This document shows, piece by piece, positions 8,418 to 15,388 of a stretch of DNA of 15,388 bases. The notes under the pieces were generated by a model, which saw only the letters and a list, made by a program, of their open reading frames with translations, did not search any database and had not been told where the DNA came from. Positions within the stretch are counted from its first letter, which is position 1. The number at the start of each line of letters is the position of its first letter. A program made the position numbers and the translations under genes. Origin of the DNA: Providencia sp. (GTDB lineage Bacteria; Pseudomonadota; Gammaproteobacteria; Enterobacterales; Enterobacteriaceae); the NCBI RefSeq assembly GCF_003533305.1, contig NZ_DOEH01000010.1, positions 154,213 to 169,600 of the forward strand. Reading direction: 5' to 3'.

Positions 8418-8435
8418 CTTAACATTTAAGTTAAG
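8418..8435. repeat. 6-bp inverted repeat in the pnp upstream region
   Basis: CTTAAC (8418-8423) and GTTAAG (8430-8435) are perfect inverted repeats around ATTTAA. They sit about 16 nt upstream, on the - strand, of the TATTAT -10 candidate, where a -35 box or an operator would be. In so AT-rich a stretch chance is a real alternative. Confidence 0.35.
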
Positions 8436-8485
8436 TAAAATTCGAATATTACTTCAACATTCAAAATAATTTTTTAAAAAAAACT

Positions 8486-8516
8486 TTTAGAAGAAAAGGG
8501 GCCATTTGGCCCCTTT
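8486..8516 (-). terminator. rpsO intrinsic terminator
   Basis: On the - strand AAAGGGGCCA and TGGCCCCTTT (8516-8507 with 8504-8495) form a strong GC-rich stem with a very tight loop, 18 nt after the rpsO stop. It is followed by an interrupted U tract (TCTTCT, then TTTT a few bases on). It matches the known partial terminator between rpsO and pnp in E. coli, which lets some transcription continue into pnp. Confidence 0.85.
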
Positions 8517-8534
8517 CCTCTGAAACTGACTAGA

Positions 8535-8804
8535 TTAGCGACGCAGACCTAAACGCTCGATTAGAGCAGTATAACCCGCGATATCTTTGCCTTTCAAGTA
8601 AGCTTGTAAGCGACGACGCTGAGCAACCATACGCAGCAGACCACGACGACTATGGTGATCTTTTTTGTGCTCTGAAAAGTGGCTTTGCAGATGGTTAATT
8701 TGCGCAGTTAGCAAAGCAATTTGAACTTCGCTTGAACCAGTGTCGTTTTCGCCGCGACCAAACTCAGCAACGATTTTCGCTTTTGCTTCAGTACTTAGAG
8801 ACAT
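8535..8804 (-). CDS. rpsO: 30S ribosomal protein S15
   Basis: Primary 16S rRNA-binding protein of the central domain of the 30S subunit. It has 89 residues, the standard length: [12 protein letters not shown] at the N-terminus, the conserved [13 protein letters not shown] segment (H41-D48 region, helix junction that contacts 16S rRNA) and the C-terminal IERLGLRR. The ATG at 8804 has GGAG 6 nt upstream. The longer open frame starts with a TTG inside this ribosome binding site and is not credible. One change from E. coli is Gly in KDIAGYT where E. coli has Arg. E. coli S15 represses its own translation by binding the mRNA leader. Confidence 0.98.
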   Translation of the reverse strand: MSLSTEAKAKIVAEFGRGENDTGSSEVQIALLTAQINHLQSHFSEHKKDHHSRRGLLRMVAQRRRLQAYLKGKDIAGYTALIERLGLRR

Positions 8805-8877
8805 AATAAACTCCAAAAATAGATATAATTGTATGTAATGAGAGCCAATCTCTAATTTAGCATCTCACAGATTAAGC
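8805..8877 (-). promoter_or_regulatory. rpsO 5' leader, candidate S15 autoregulatory site
   Basis: From the inferred start of transcription to the ATG there are about 73 nt. It contains a short stem GAGA/TCTC (8840-8843 with 8849-8852) and ends in the GGAG ribosome binding site. E. coli S15 binds a pseudoknot in this leader; I could not trace an equivalent pseudoknot by eye, so the role is by analogy. Confidence 0.4.
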
Positions 8878-8883
8878 GCCGCC

Positions 8884-8912
8884 ATTCTACGCTGCTTATA
8901 AGCGCAAAGCAA
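8884..8912 (-). promoter_or_regulatory. rpsO P1 sigma-70 promoter
   Basis: On the - strand TTGCTT (8912-8907) and TAGAAT (8889-8884) are separated by exactly 17 nt, just beyond the truB stop codon. E. coli has its main rpsO promoter at the same place. The spacer contains the perfect palindrome GCTTATAAGC (8894-8903). Transcription should start near 8877. Confidence 0.7.
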
Positions 8913-8921
8913 TAAAAGCCA

Positions 8922-9875
8922 CTATACAGAAGGCTCATTTTCTACGACTAAGCGCTTTGGTGCAACACGCCCATCTTCACTAACCAGCGCGATACCAATA
9001 AACCGTTGCGCTTCGCCACTAGTAACTCTGAGCATATCGCCTTCTGCTAGGCCTTGTATATCCGCATGAACAGGCTGACCTAACTGAAAAAGTATTGTAG
9101 TATCTTCCGTTAAATTAACAGTAGGGAAATGGATAACCGCGGTATCCATAGGTAAGAGTAATGAATCAAGTAATGATTCAAAAGAATCTTCACCTTCATC
9201 TATTTTTGCTCTCAACGCCGCTAGCTGTTCGAGTGTGACCATTTTTTCATAAGGATAATTGGCTACTTGCAATCGGCGCAGATAAATAACATGAGCACCA
9301 CAGCCTAACATCTCACCTAAATCATCAATAATAGTGCGAATATAAGTCCCTTTAGAACAATGGACTTCTAATTCTAACTCATTATTTTCTAAACCAATAA
9401 ACTGTAATTCATATACGGTTATAGGACGTGCTTCACGCTCTATAGTGATTCCTTTTCGTGCATATTCATACAAGGGACGACCTTGGTGCTTTAATGCAGA
9501 ATACATGGAAGGAACCTGAAGAGTATCACCGCGAAAATAATTTAAAGCATCATCAAGTTGCTGTTGTGTAAACTCAACGTTACGCTCACTGATAATTTCT
9601 CCATGAGAATCTGAAGTATCCGTGCGTTGTCCAAGACGGGCAATAACGCGATAACGTTTATCTGAATCGAGTAAAAACTGGGAAAACTTCGTTGCTTCAC
9701 CAAGGCAAATAGGTAACATACCTGTTGCTAACGGATCTAATGCCCCCGTATGACCTGCCTTGTTTGCATTGAAAAGGCGCCGCACTTTTTGCAGCGCATC
9801 ATTTGAAGAAATATCAGTAGGTTTATCCAGCAGCAATACGCCATGTATATCACGACCGCTACGACGACGACCCAT
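8922..9875 (-). CDS. truB: tRNA pseudouridine(55) synthase TruB
   Basis: Converts U55 of the tRNA T-loop to pseudouridine and acts as a tRNA chaperone. It has 317 residues (E. coli 314). The catalytic motif [12 protein letters not shown] is at 41-52 with Asp47 as nucleophile (Asp48 in E. coli). [17 protein letters not shown] and the [15 protein letters not shown] segment are also typical, and the C-terminal part is the small PUA-like domain. The start ATG overlaps the rbfA stop codon in the sequence TAATG, with GAGG 7 nt upstream inside rbfA, so the two genes are translationally coupled. It ends with TAG at 8924-8922, just upstream of the rpsO promoter. Confidence 0.97.
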   Translation of the reverse strand: MGRRRSGRDIHGVLLLDKPTDISSNDALQKVRRLFNANKAGHTGALDPLATGMLPICLGEATKFSQFLLDSDKRYRVIARLGQRTDTSDSHGEIISERNVEFTQQQLDDALNYFRGDTLQVPSMYSALKHQGRPLYEYARKGITIEREARPITVYELQFIGLENNELELEVHCSKGTYIRTIIDDLGEMLGCGAHVIYLRRLQVANYPYEKMVTLEQLAALRAKIDEGEDSFESLLDSLLLPMDTAVIHFPTVNLTEDTTILFQLGQPVHADIQGLAEGDMLRVTSGEAQRFIGIALVSEDGRVAPKRLVVENEPSV

Positions 9876-10285
9876 TATTTTGCCTCTTTATCTTCTGCAT
9901 CGGCACGACGTTCTTCATCATCACGAATAACATTCGAAACGAGGTTAGACATACGCATACCGTCTACTAATGAGCTATCGTATTCGAACGTCAATTCAGG
10001 AACGATACGTAAACGCATCTCTTTCCCTAGTAAAGAACGAATAAAACCCGCAGCTTCATTCAATGCTTTAATGCCATCTTTTACCATTTCAGCTTCAGTT
10101 TTTTCGCTAGCAATATTAAAAAAGGTCACAAACACTTTTCCGTATGCTAAATCCCTTGACAAATCAACACCAGAAACGGTGGCCATGCCAATACGAGGAT
10201 CTTTAATTTCGCGCTGTAAGATAATCGCAATTTCTTTTTGCATTTCTTGCGCTACGCGCTGAGAACGACTGAATTCTTTTGCCAT
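9875..10285 (-). CDS. rbfA: 30S ribosome-binding factor RbfA
   Basis: Late 30S maturation factor needed for 16S rRNA processing and growth in the cold. It has 136 residues from ATG 10285 (E. coli 133): [18 protein letters not shown], then the KH-like fold with [11 protein letters not shown] and the segment following the characteristic kinked-helix region ([23 protein letters not shown]), and an acidic C-terminal tail. AGGAG lies 8 nt before this ATG. An ATG 10 codons further upstream is in frame but has no ribosome binding site and lacks conservation. A strong stem-loop lies between infB and this start, and the stop codon overlaps the truB ATG by one base. Confidence 0.96.
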   Translation of the reverse strand: MAKEFSRSQRVAQEMQKEIAIILQREIKDPRIGMATVSGVDLSRDLAYGKVFVTFFNIASEKTEAEMVKDGIKALNEAAGFIRSLLGKEMRLRIVPELTFEYDSSLVDGMRMSNLVSNVIRDDEERRADAEDKEAK

Positions 10286-10306
10286 CGTTATTTCTCCTGA
10301 CAATTT

Positions 10307-10324
10307 GGGGGGCAATAGCCCCCC
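10307..10324 (-). other. G6C/GC6 stem-loop between infB and rbfA
   Basis: GGGGGGC and GCCCCCC form a perfect 7-bp all-GC stem around a 4-nt loop (TATT on the - strand). It lies 33 nt after the infB stop and about 10 nt before the rbfA AGGAG. The bases that follow (AAATTG) are no U tract, so it is not a standard intrinsic terminator. It may be a processing, pausing or stability element. Confidence 0.75.
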
Positions 10325-10357
10325 ATGAAAGATGAATTCTTAAAGAAATAAAAGAGA

Positions 10358-12589
10358 TTAGCCGTCAATAGAACGTTTAATTTCAATTATTTCGAAGACT
10401 TCAATCATATCGCCGACACGGACGTCATTGTAGTTCTTAACACCGATACCACATTCCATACCGTTACGAACTTCACTCACGTCATCTTTAAAGCGACGTA
10501 GTGATTCCAACTCGCCTTCGTAAATAACCACGTTATCACGTAGAACACGGATCGGATTATTACGTTTGATTGTACCTTCTGTAACCATACAACCAGCAAC
10601 TGCGCCAAATTTAGGTGATTTAAACACATCACGAACAGAGGCAAGACCAATAATTTGCTGTTTGTATTCAGGTGCAAGCATACCGCTCATCGCTTGTTTG
10701 ATTTCATCAATCAAGCTATAGATAACTGAGTAGTAACGTAAATCGACACTTTCACTTTCAATAACACGACGAGCAGAAGCATCTGCACGAACGTTAAAGC
10801 CAAGAATAATCGCATTCGATGCCGCAGCCAGAGTTGCATCCGTCTCAGTGATACCACCCACGCCTGAACCAATGATTTTCACTTTTACTTCATCAGTAGA
10901 TAACTTCATCAATGAGTCAGTAATCGCTTCACAGGTACCCTGAACATCTGTTTTTAGAACGATGTTCAGTTCAGAAACTTTACCTTCTTCCATGTTCGCA
11001 AACATGTTTTCAAGTTTAGATTTCTGCTGACGTGCAAGTTTCACATCACGGAATTTGCCTTGACGATACAGAGCAACTTCACGCGCTTTTTTCTCATCAC
11101 GAACAACGGTTGCTTCATCACCGGCTGAAGGAACACTTGAAAGTCCCAAAATTTCAACTGGAATTGAAGGACCTGCAGATTGAACTTCTTTACCTAATTC
11201 GTTACGCATCGCACGAATACGGCCATATTCAAATCCACACAGCACGATGTCGCCTTTGTTTAACGTACCTTCTTGAACAAGGATAGTCGCAACAGGACCA
11301 CGACCTTTATCAAGGTAAGATTCAACCACAACACCGCTTGCCATACCCGTATAAACTGCTTTCAGCTCTAATACTTCAGCTTGCAGTAAAAGCGCGTCTA
11401 ACAGTTCATCAATACCGGTACCGACTTTAGCAGATACGCCAATGAACTGAGTGTCACCACCCCATTCTTCAGAAATAACACCGTACTGAGACAGCTCATT
11501 TCTAACACGATCTAGGTCAGCGTCTGGTTTATCCATTTTGTTCACAGCAACAACAATTGGTACACCCGCCGCTTTAGCATGCTGGATAGCTTCAATTGTT
11601 TGTGGCATTACACCATCATCTGCTGCAACAACCAGTACAACGATATCTGTCGCTTGAGCACCACGAGCACGCATTGAGGTAAACGCGGCGTGACCTGGGG
11701 TATCCAGGAAGGTAATCATACCTTTATCAGTCTGCACATGGTATGCACCAATATGCTGAGTAATACCACCTGCTTCGCCTGAAGCGACTTTCGTAGAACG
11801 AATATAGTCAAGTAATGATGTTTTACCATGATCAACGTGGCCCATGATGGTAACAACAGGAGCACGAGGCTCTTGAGCTGCTGAACCCATGTCACGGTCA
11901 TTCATTACTGCTTCTTCTAACTCATTCTCACGACGAAGAATAACTTTGTGACCCATTTCTTCTGCAACTAACTGTGCAGTTTCTTGGTCAATCACTTGGT
12001 TAATGGTTGCCATTGCACCCATTTTCATCATGGTTTTAATAACTTGCGAGCCTTTAACAGCCATTTTATTAGCAAGTTCGCCAACAGAAATCGTTTCACC
12101 GATAATAACATCACGGTTTACTGCTGCTGCTGGTTTAGTGAAGCTTTGCTGTAAAGAACTACCTTTACGTTGCTTCCCTTTATTACGACCTGAACGTCCT
12201 GCAGCACGCTCTTCTTCGCGATCTGCTTTCTCAGAAAGTTTATTACCTTTCTTTTGACGAGGTGCTTTTGCGGTACGATTACGAGAACGACGGCCTTCTT
12301 CTTTCGCGTCATTCTCATCTTCTGCAGCACGAGCATGAGTCGATGTAGTTGTGTGATAATCGCTGTCGTCTTCAGGCTTAGCAACCACAGGAGCGGTCCA
12401 TTCTTCGCCTTTTTCAGCAGCCATTTTACGCGCTTCTTCGGCAACGCGAAGAGCTTCTGCTTCAACTTTACGCTGTGTTTCTTCTTCAGCTTTGCGCTTC
12501 AGCTCCGCAGCTTCAGTTTCACGGCGTTGTTTTTCGGCATTGCTTTCATTTGCCTTGCCTGGTTTTTGATGATTTTCGCTTGGTTTCAC
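10358..12589 (-). CDS. infB: IF2-beta, internal translation product of infB
   Basis: GTG codon 164 (12589-12587) follows GGAAAGAG at 5 nt, a plausible ribosome binding site inside infB. It occupies the same place (after AEREK) as the E. coli IF2-beta GTG at codon 158. The product would be 743 residues, lacking the first N-terminal region but keeping the whole GTPase and C-terminal part. In E. coli both forms are made and are needed for best growth, notably in the cold. Its use here is inferred by analogy. Confidence 0.6.
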   Translation of the reverse strand: MKPSENHQKPGKANESNAEKQRRETEAAELKRKAEEETQRKVEAEALRVAEEARKMAAEKGEEWTAPVVAKPEDDSDYHTTTSTHARAAEDENDAKEEGRRSRNRTAKAPRQKKGNKLSEKADREEERAAGRSGRNKGKQRKGSSLQQSFTKPAAAVNRDVIIGETISVGELANKMAVKGSQVIKTMMKMGAMATINQVIDQETAQLVAEEMGHKVILRRENELEEAVMNDRDMGSAAQEPRAPVVTIMGHVDHGKTSLLDYIRSTKVASGEAGGITQHIGAYHVQTDKGMITFLDTPGHAAFTSMRARGAQATDIVVLVVAADDGVMPQTIEAIQHAKAAGVPIVVAVNKMDKPDADLDRVRNELSQYGVISEEWGGDTQFIGVSAKVGTGIDELLDALLLQAEVLELKAVYTGMASGVVVESYLDKGRGPVATILVQEGTLNKGDIVLCGFEYGRIRAMRNELGKEVQSAGPSIPVEILGLSSVPSAGDEATVVRDEKKAREVALYRQGKFRDVKLARQQKSKLENMFANMEEGKVSELNIVLKTDVQGTCEAITDSLMKLSTDEVKVKIIGSGVGGITETDATLAAASNAIILGFNVRADASARRVIESESVDLRYYSVIYSLIDEIKQAMSGMLAPEYKQQIIGLASVRDVFKSPKFGAVAGCMVTEGTIKRNNPIRVLRDNVVIYEGELESLRRFKDDVSEVRNGMECGIGVKNYNDVRVGDMIEVFEIIEIKRSIDG

Positions 12590-13078
12590 TTTTTCTCTTT
12601 CCGCTGCTTCGCGCGTAGCTTTATCAGCTGCTTCACGTTTTGCTTTATTTTCGGCATCACGTTTAGCGTTTACTTCTGCTTCACGTTTTGCAGTTTCTTC
12701 TGCTAATCGTTTAGCTTCAGCTTCGCGCTGTGCTTGCTCTTCCGCTTCACGCTGCGCCTGTTCTTCCGCGTTCGCTTGCTCAGCGTCACGGCTCACATAA
12801 GTGCGTTTTTTGCGGACTTCAACATTTACCGATTTGCTTTTGCCACCGGTGACGGGGACACTCAACGTACTACGAGTTTTACGCTGTAGTGTCAATTTGC
12901 TTGGCTGCCCCGCCACTCCGCCTTGCTCGCGGTTCAGGTGGTTCAGTAAAGCTTCTTTTTCTGACTGGCTAACAGAGTCATTTTCACTTTTATTGAACCC
13001 TGCTTCAGCAAATTGCTGTACCAGACGATCAACTGTGGTTTGAATTTCTGTTGCTAATGTTTTTACAGTTTCTGTCAT
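10358..13078 (-). CDS. infB: Translation initiation factor IF-2
   Basis: GTPase that brings initiator fMet-tRNA to the 30S subunit and promotes subunit joining. It has 906 residues (E. coli 890). The N-terminal IF2_N domain (1 to about 55) is followed by a long charged Ala/Glu/Arg/Lys coiled region with imperfect [13 protein letters not shown] repeats (about 100-225), then a second conserved N-domain (about 320-390). GTPase motifs are GHVDHGKT (413-420), DTPGH (459-463) and NKMD (513-516). The C-terminal domains follow, ending in a [18 protein letters not shown] block. AAGGA lies 6 nt before ATG 13078. GTG codon 164 corresponds to the E. coli IF2-beta start. It sits 23 nt after nusA. The extra length against E. 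coli lies mostly in the charged region. Confidence 0.97.
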   Translation of the reverse strand: MTETVKTLATEIQTTVDRLVQQFAEAGFNKSENDSVSQSEKEALLNHLNREQGGVAGQPSKLTLQRKTRSTLSVPVTGGKSKSVNVEVRKKRTYVSRDAEQANAEEQAQREAEEQAQREAEAKRLAEETAKREAEVNAKRDAENKAKREAADKATREAAEREKVKPSENHQKPGKANESNAEKQRRETEAAELKRKAEEETQRKVEAEALRVAEEARKMAAEKGEEWTAPVVAKPEDDSDYHTTTSTHARAAEDENDAKEEGRRSRNRTAKAPRQKKGNKLSEKADREEERAAGRSGRNKGKQRKGSSLQQSFTKPAAAVNRDVIIGETISVGELANKMAVKGSQVIKTMMKMGAMATINQVIDQETAQLVAEEMGHKVILRRENELEEAVMNDRDMGSAAQEPRAPVVTIMGHVDHGKTSLLDYIRSTKVASGEAGGITQHIGAYHVQTDKGMITFLDTPGHAAFTSMRARGAQATDIVVLVVAADDGVMPQTIEAIQHAKAAGVPIVVAVNKMDKPDADLDRVRNELSQYGVISEEWGGDTQFIGVSAKVGTGIDELLDALLLQAEVLELKAVYTGMASGVVVESYLDKGRGPVATILVQEGTLNKGDIVLCGFEYGRIRAMRNELGKEVQSAGPSIPVEILGLSSVPSAGDEATVVRDEKKAREVALYRQGKFRDVKLARQQKSKLENMFANMEEGKVSELNIVLKTDVQGTCEAITDSLMKLSTDEVKVKIIGSGVGGITETDATLAAASNAIILGFNVRADASARRVIESESVDLRYYSVIYSLIDEIKQAMSGMLAPEYKQQIIGLASVRDVFKSPKFGAVAGCMVTEGTIKRNNPIRVLRDNVVIYEGELESLRRFKDDVSEVRNGMECGIGVKNYNDVRVGDMIEVFEIIEIKRSIDG

Positions 13079-13101
13079 GCCGTTCCTTCCTGCTACAGTG
13101 T

Positions 13102-15086
<1,985 letters not shown>

Positions 15087-15102
15087 GCCCACCCCCAGAC
15101 AT

Positions 15103-15124
15103 AAAAAAAGGGCTATAAAAGCCC
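15103..15124 (-). terminator. Second leader terminator before rimP
   Basis: On the - strand GGGCT and AGCCC (15124-15120 with 15114-15110) pair around TTTAT and are followed by seven T (15109-15103). It ends only 16 nt before the rimP TTG, so any transcription of the operon must read through it. Confidence 0.8.
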
Positions 15125-15145
15125 AGTTAATTCGGTTGTCAAATA

Positions 15146-15171
15146 ACAAAAAACCCCGATTTCGGGGTTTT
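15146..15171 (-). terminator. First leader terminator between metY and rimP
   Basis: On the - strand AAAACCCCGA and TCGGGGTTTT (15171-15162 with 15159-15150) form a near-loopless strong stem running into a six-T tract. It matches the position of the terminators after metY in E. coli. With the second terminator 22 nt on, it forms a tandem attenuator for the nusA-infB operon. Confidence 0.85.
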
Positions 15172-15181
15172 AAGTAACTGG

Positions 15182-15209
15182 ACCCTGTGTGCACGTGTAG
15201 TGCACGGGT
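15182..15209 (-). promoter_or_regulatory. GTGCAC stem-loop in the rimP leader
   Basis: Two copies of the self-complementary hexamer GTGCAC (15189-15194 and 15200-15205) flank a 5-nt loop. The outer ACCC/GGGT bases can extend the stem past a 3-nt bulge. It lies 10 nt upstream of the first terminator. It may belong to the enterobacterial rimP leader structure that I recall being described as a candidate attenuator. Confidence 0.6.
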
Positions 15210-15365
15210 TCACCATATGCTTAGTATATCTTGAAAGTCTAGACAAATCGATGAGAAATTCCGACAATTATTTTTTAATAACTAGATAATAACTAAAATT
15301 GATAACAACAATTGCTAGCTATACTAATAAATAATTATATCTGACAAGATATGCTGACTAAGATA
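15210..15365 (-). other. AT-rich spacer after metY
   Basis: 156 nt, mostly A and T, with no credible gene. It holds a 6-bp stem ATATCT/AGATAT (15337-15342 with 15347-15352) just after the tRNA, perhaps a tRNA trailer element. It also has two direct copies of TAATAACT (15276-15283, 15287-15294) and, on the - strand, a TATACT -10-like box (15228-15223) lacking a good -35. A secondary operon promoter here is possible but weakly supported. Confidence 0.4.
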
Positions 15366-15388
15366 TGGTTGCGGGAGCCGGATTTGAA
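15366..15388 (-). tRNA. metY: Initiator tRNA-fMet (CAU), 3' end only, cut by the window edge
   Basis: The - strand reads GGTTCAAATCC-type T-arm (TTCAAATCCGG visible), then CTCCCGCA, discriminator A and an encoded CCA ending at 15366. Position 72 is A, which leaves the first acceptor pair unmatched in the family (C1-A72), the hallmark of bacterial initiator tRNA. Its place upstream of rimP-nusA matches metY in Enterobacterales. The anticodon is outside the window. Confidence 0.85.

Larger units (their letters stand above)
8238..8494 (-). other. pnp leader and AT-rich rpsO-pnp gap
   Basis: This 257-nt stretch holds the end of the rpsO terminator, an AT-rich block (8361-8485) and the pnp leader. 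By analogy with E. coli a pnp promoter should lie here. A TATTAT -10 candidate is at 8397-8402 on the - strand, which would give a leader near 150 nt, but I see no convincing -35 box. No small gene is evident. Confidence 0.45.

Noticed and set aside
8238..8534. A + strand small RNA like SraG, known between rpsO and pnp in E. coli
   Set aside because: I see no convincing + strand promoter, and the rpsO hairpin has only a weak U tract on that strand; RNA-seq would be needed.
8805..8816. Four-residue N-terminal extension of S15 from a TTG
   Set aside because: The TTG lies in the ribosome binding site itself; S15 is universally 89 residues starting at MSLST.
10286..10315. Ten-residue extension of RbfA
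   Set aside because: No ribosome binding site and the extension codes over the GC stem-loop; [10 protein letters not shown] with AGGAG is the family start.
12003..12706. + strand ORFs antisense to infB, rich in Phe, Cys and Ser
   Set aside because: Complement of the Ala/Glu/Lys/Arg-rich IF2 linker; the low stop frequency follows from codon composition, not coding.
12660..12790. Tandem DNA repeats in infB coding [13 protein letters not shown] units
   Set aside because: Imperfect repeats of this kind are normal in the enterobacterial IF2 linker and not a separate genetic element.
15087..15194. 36-residue hydrophobic extension of RimP
   Set aside because: It translates through two terminators and has no family support; RimP is 150 residues from the TTG.

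Overview
The window comes from an AT-rich enterobacterial chromosome. Protein sequences are close to Escherichia coli throughout, and the order metY, rimP, nusA, infB, rbfA, truB, rpsO, pnp, nlpI, (yrbN), deaD is the classical Enterobacterales arrangement. The low GC and details of the IF2 N-terminus suggest a Morganellaceae-type genus (Proteus, Providencia or Moellerella-like), but this is inference from general resemblance, not a database match.

Left part, + strand (1-2851): a compact three-gene unit. btsS is a LytS-type pyruvate-sensing histidine kinase, btsR is its LytTR-domain response regulator, and yjaA encodes a small stress-associated protein of unknown function. Gaps are only 15 and 24 nt. 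In E. coli K-12 these genes lie at separate loci (btsSR at yehUT, yjaA elsewhere), so their co-location here is a notable context signal.

Centre (2852-2989): convergent junction with a long hairpin terminator and a second perfect inverted repeat.

Right part, - strand (2990-15388), read from high to low coordinates: the 3' end of initiator tRNA metY, then an attenuator-like leader with a strong hairpin and two tandem intrinsic terminators. Then come rimP (30S maturation), nusA (transcription elongation and termination), infB (IF2), rbfA (30S maturation and cold adaptation), truB (tRNA Psi55 synthase), rpsO (S15), pnp (PNPase), nlpI (outer-membrane lipoprotein adaptor), a 26-codon yrbN-like ORF and deaD/csdA (cold-shock DEAD-box helicase). 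The genes link translation initiation, ribosome assembly, transcription elongation and RNA decay. Several known control points are visible: the rpsO promoter, an rpsO terminator, the long RNase III-type hairpin in the pnp leader, and the internal GTG start for IF2-beta.

No mobile element, CRISPR array, prophage or new multi-gene system was seen. Most of the window is conserved housekeeping DNA. The points worth a second look are the yrbN-deaD overlap with a hairpin over the deaD ribosome binding site, the btsSR-yjaA linkage, the G/C hairpin between infB and rbfA, the leader between metY and rimP, the loss of the IF2-gamma start, and several short perfect repeats in the intergenic gaps. Four start codons are best moved inward from the longest open frame: btsS 35, rpsO 8804, rbfA 10285, rimP 15086.
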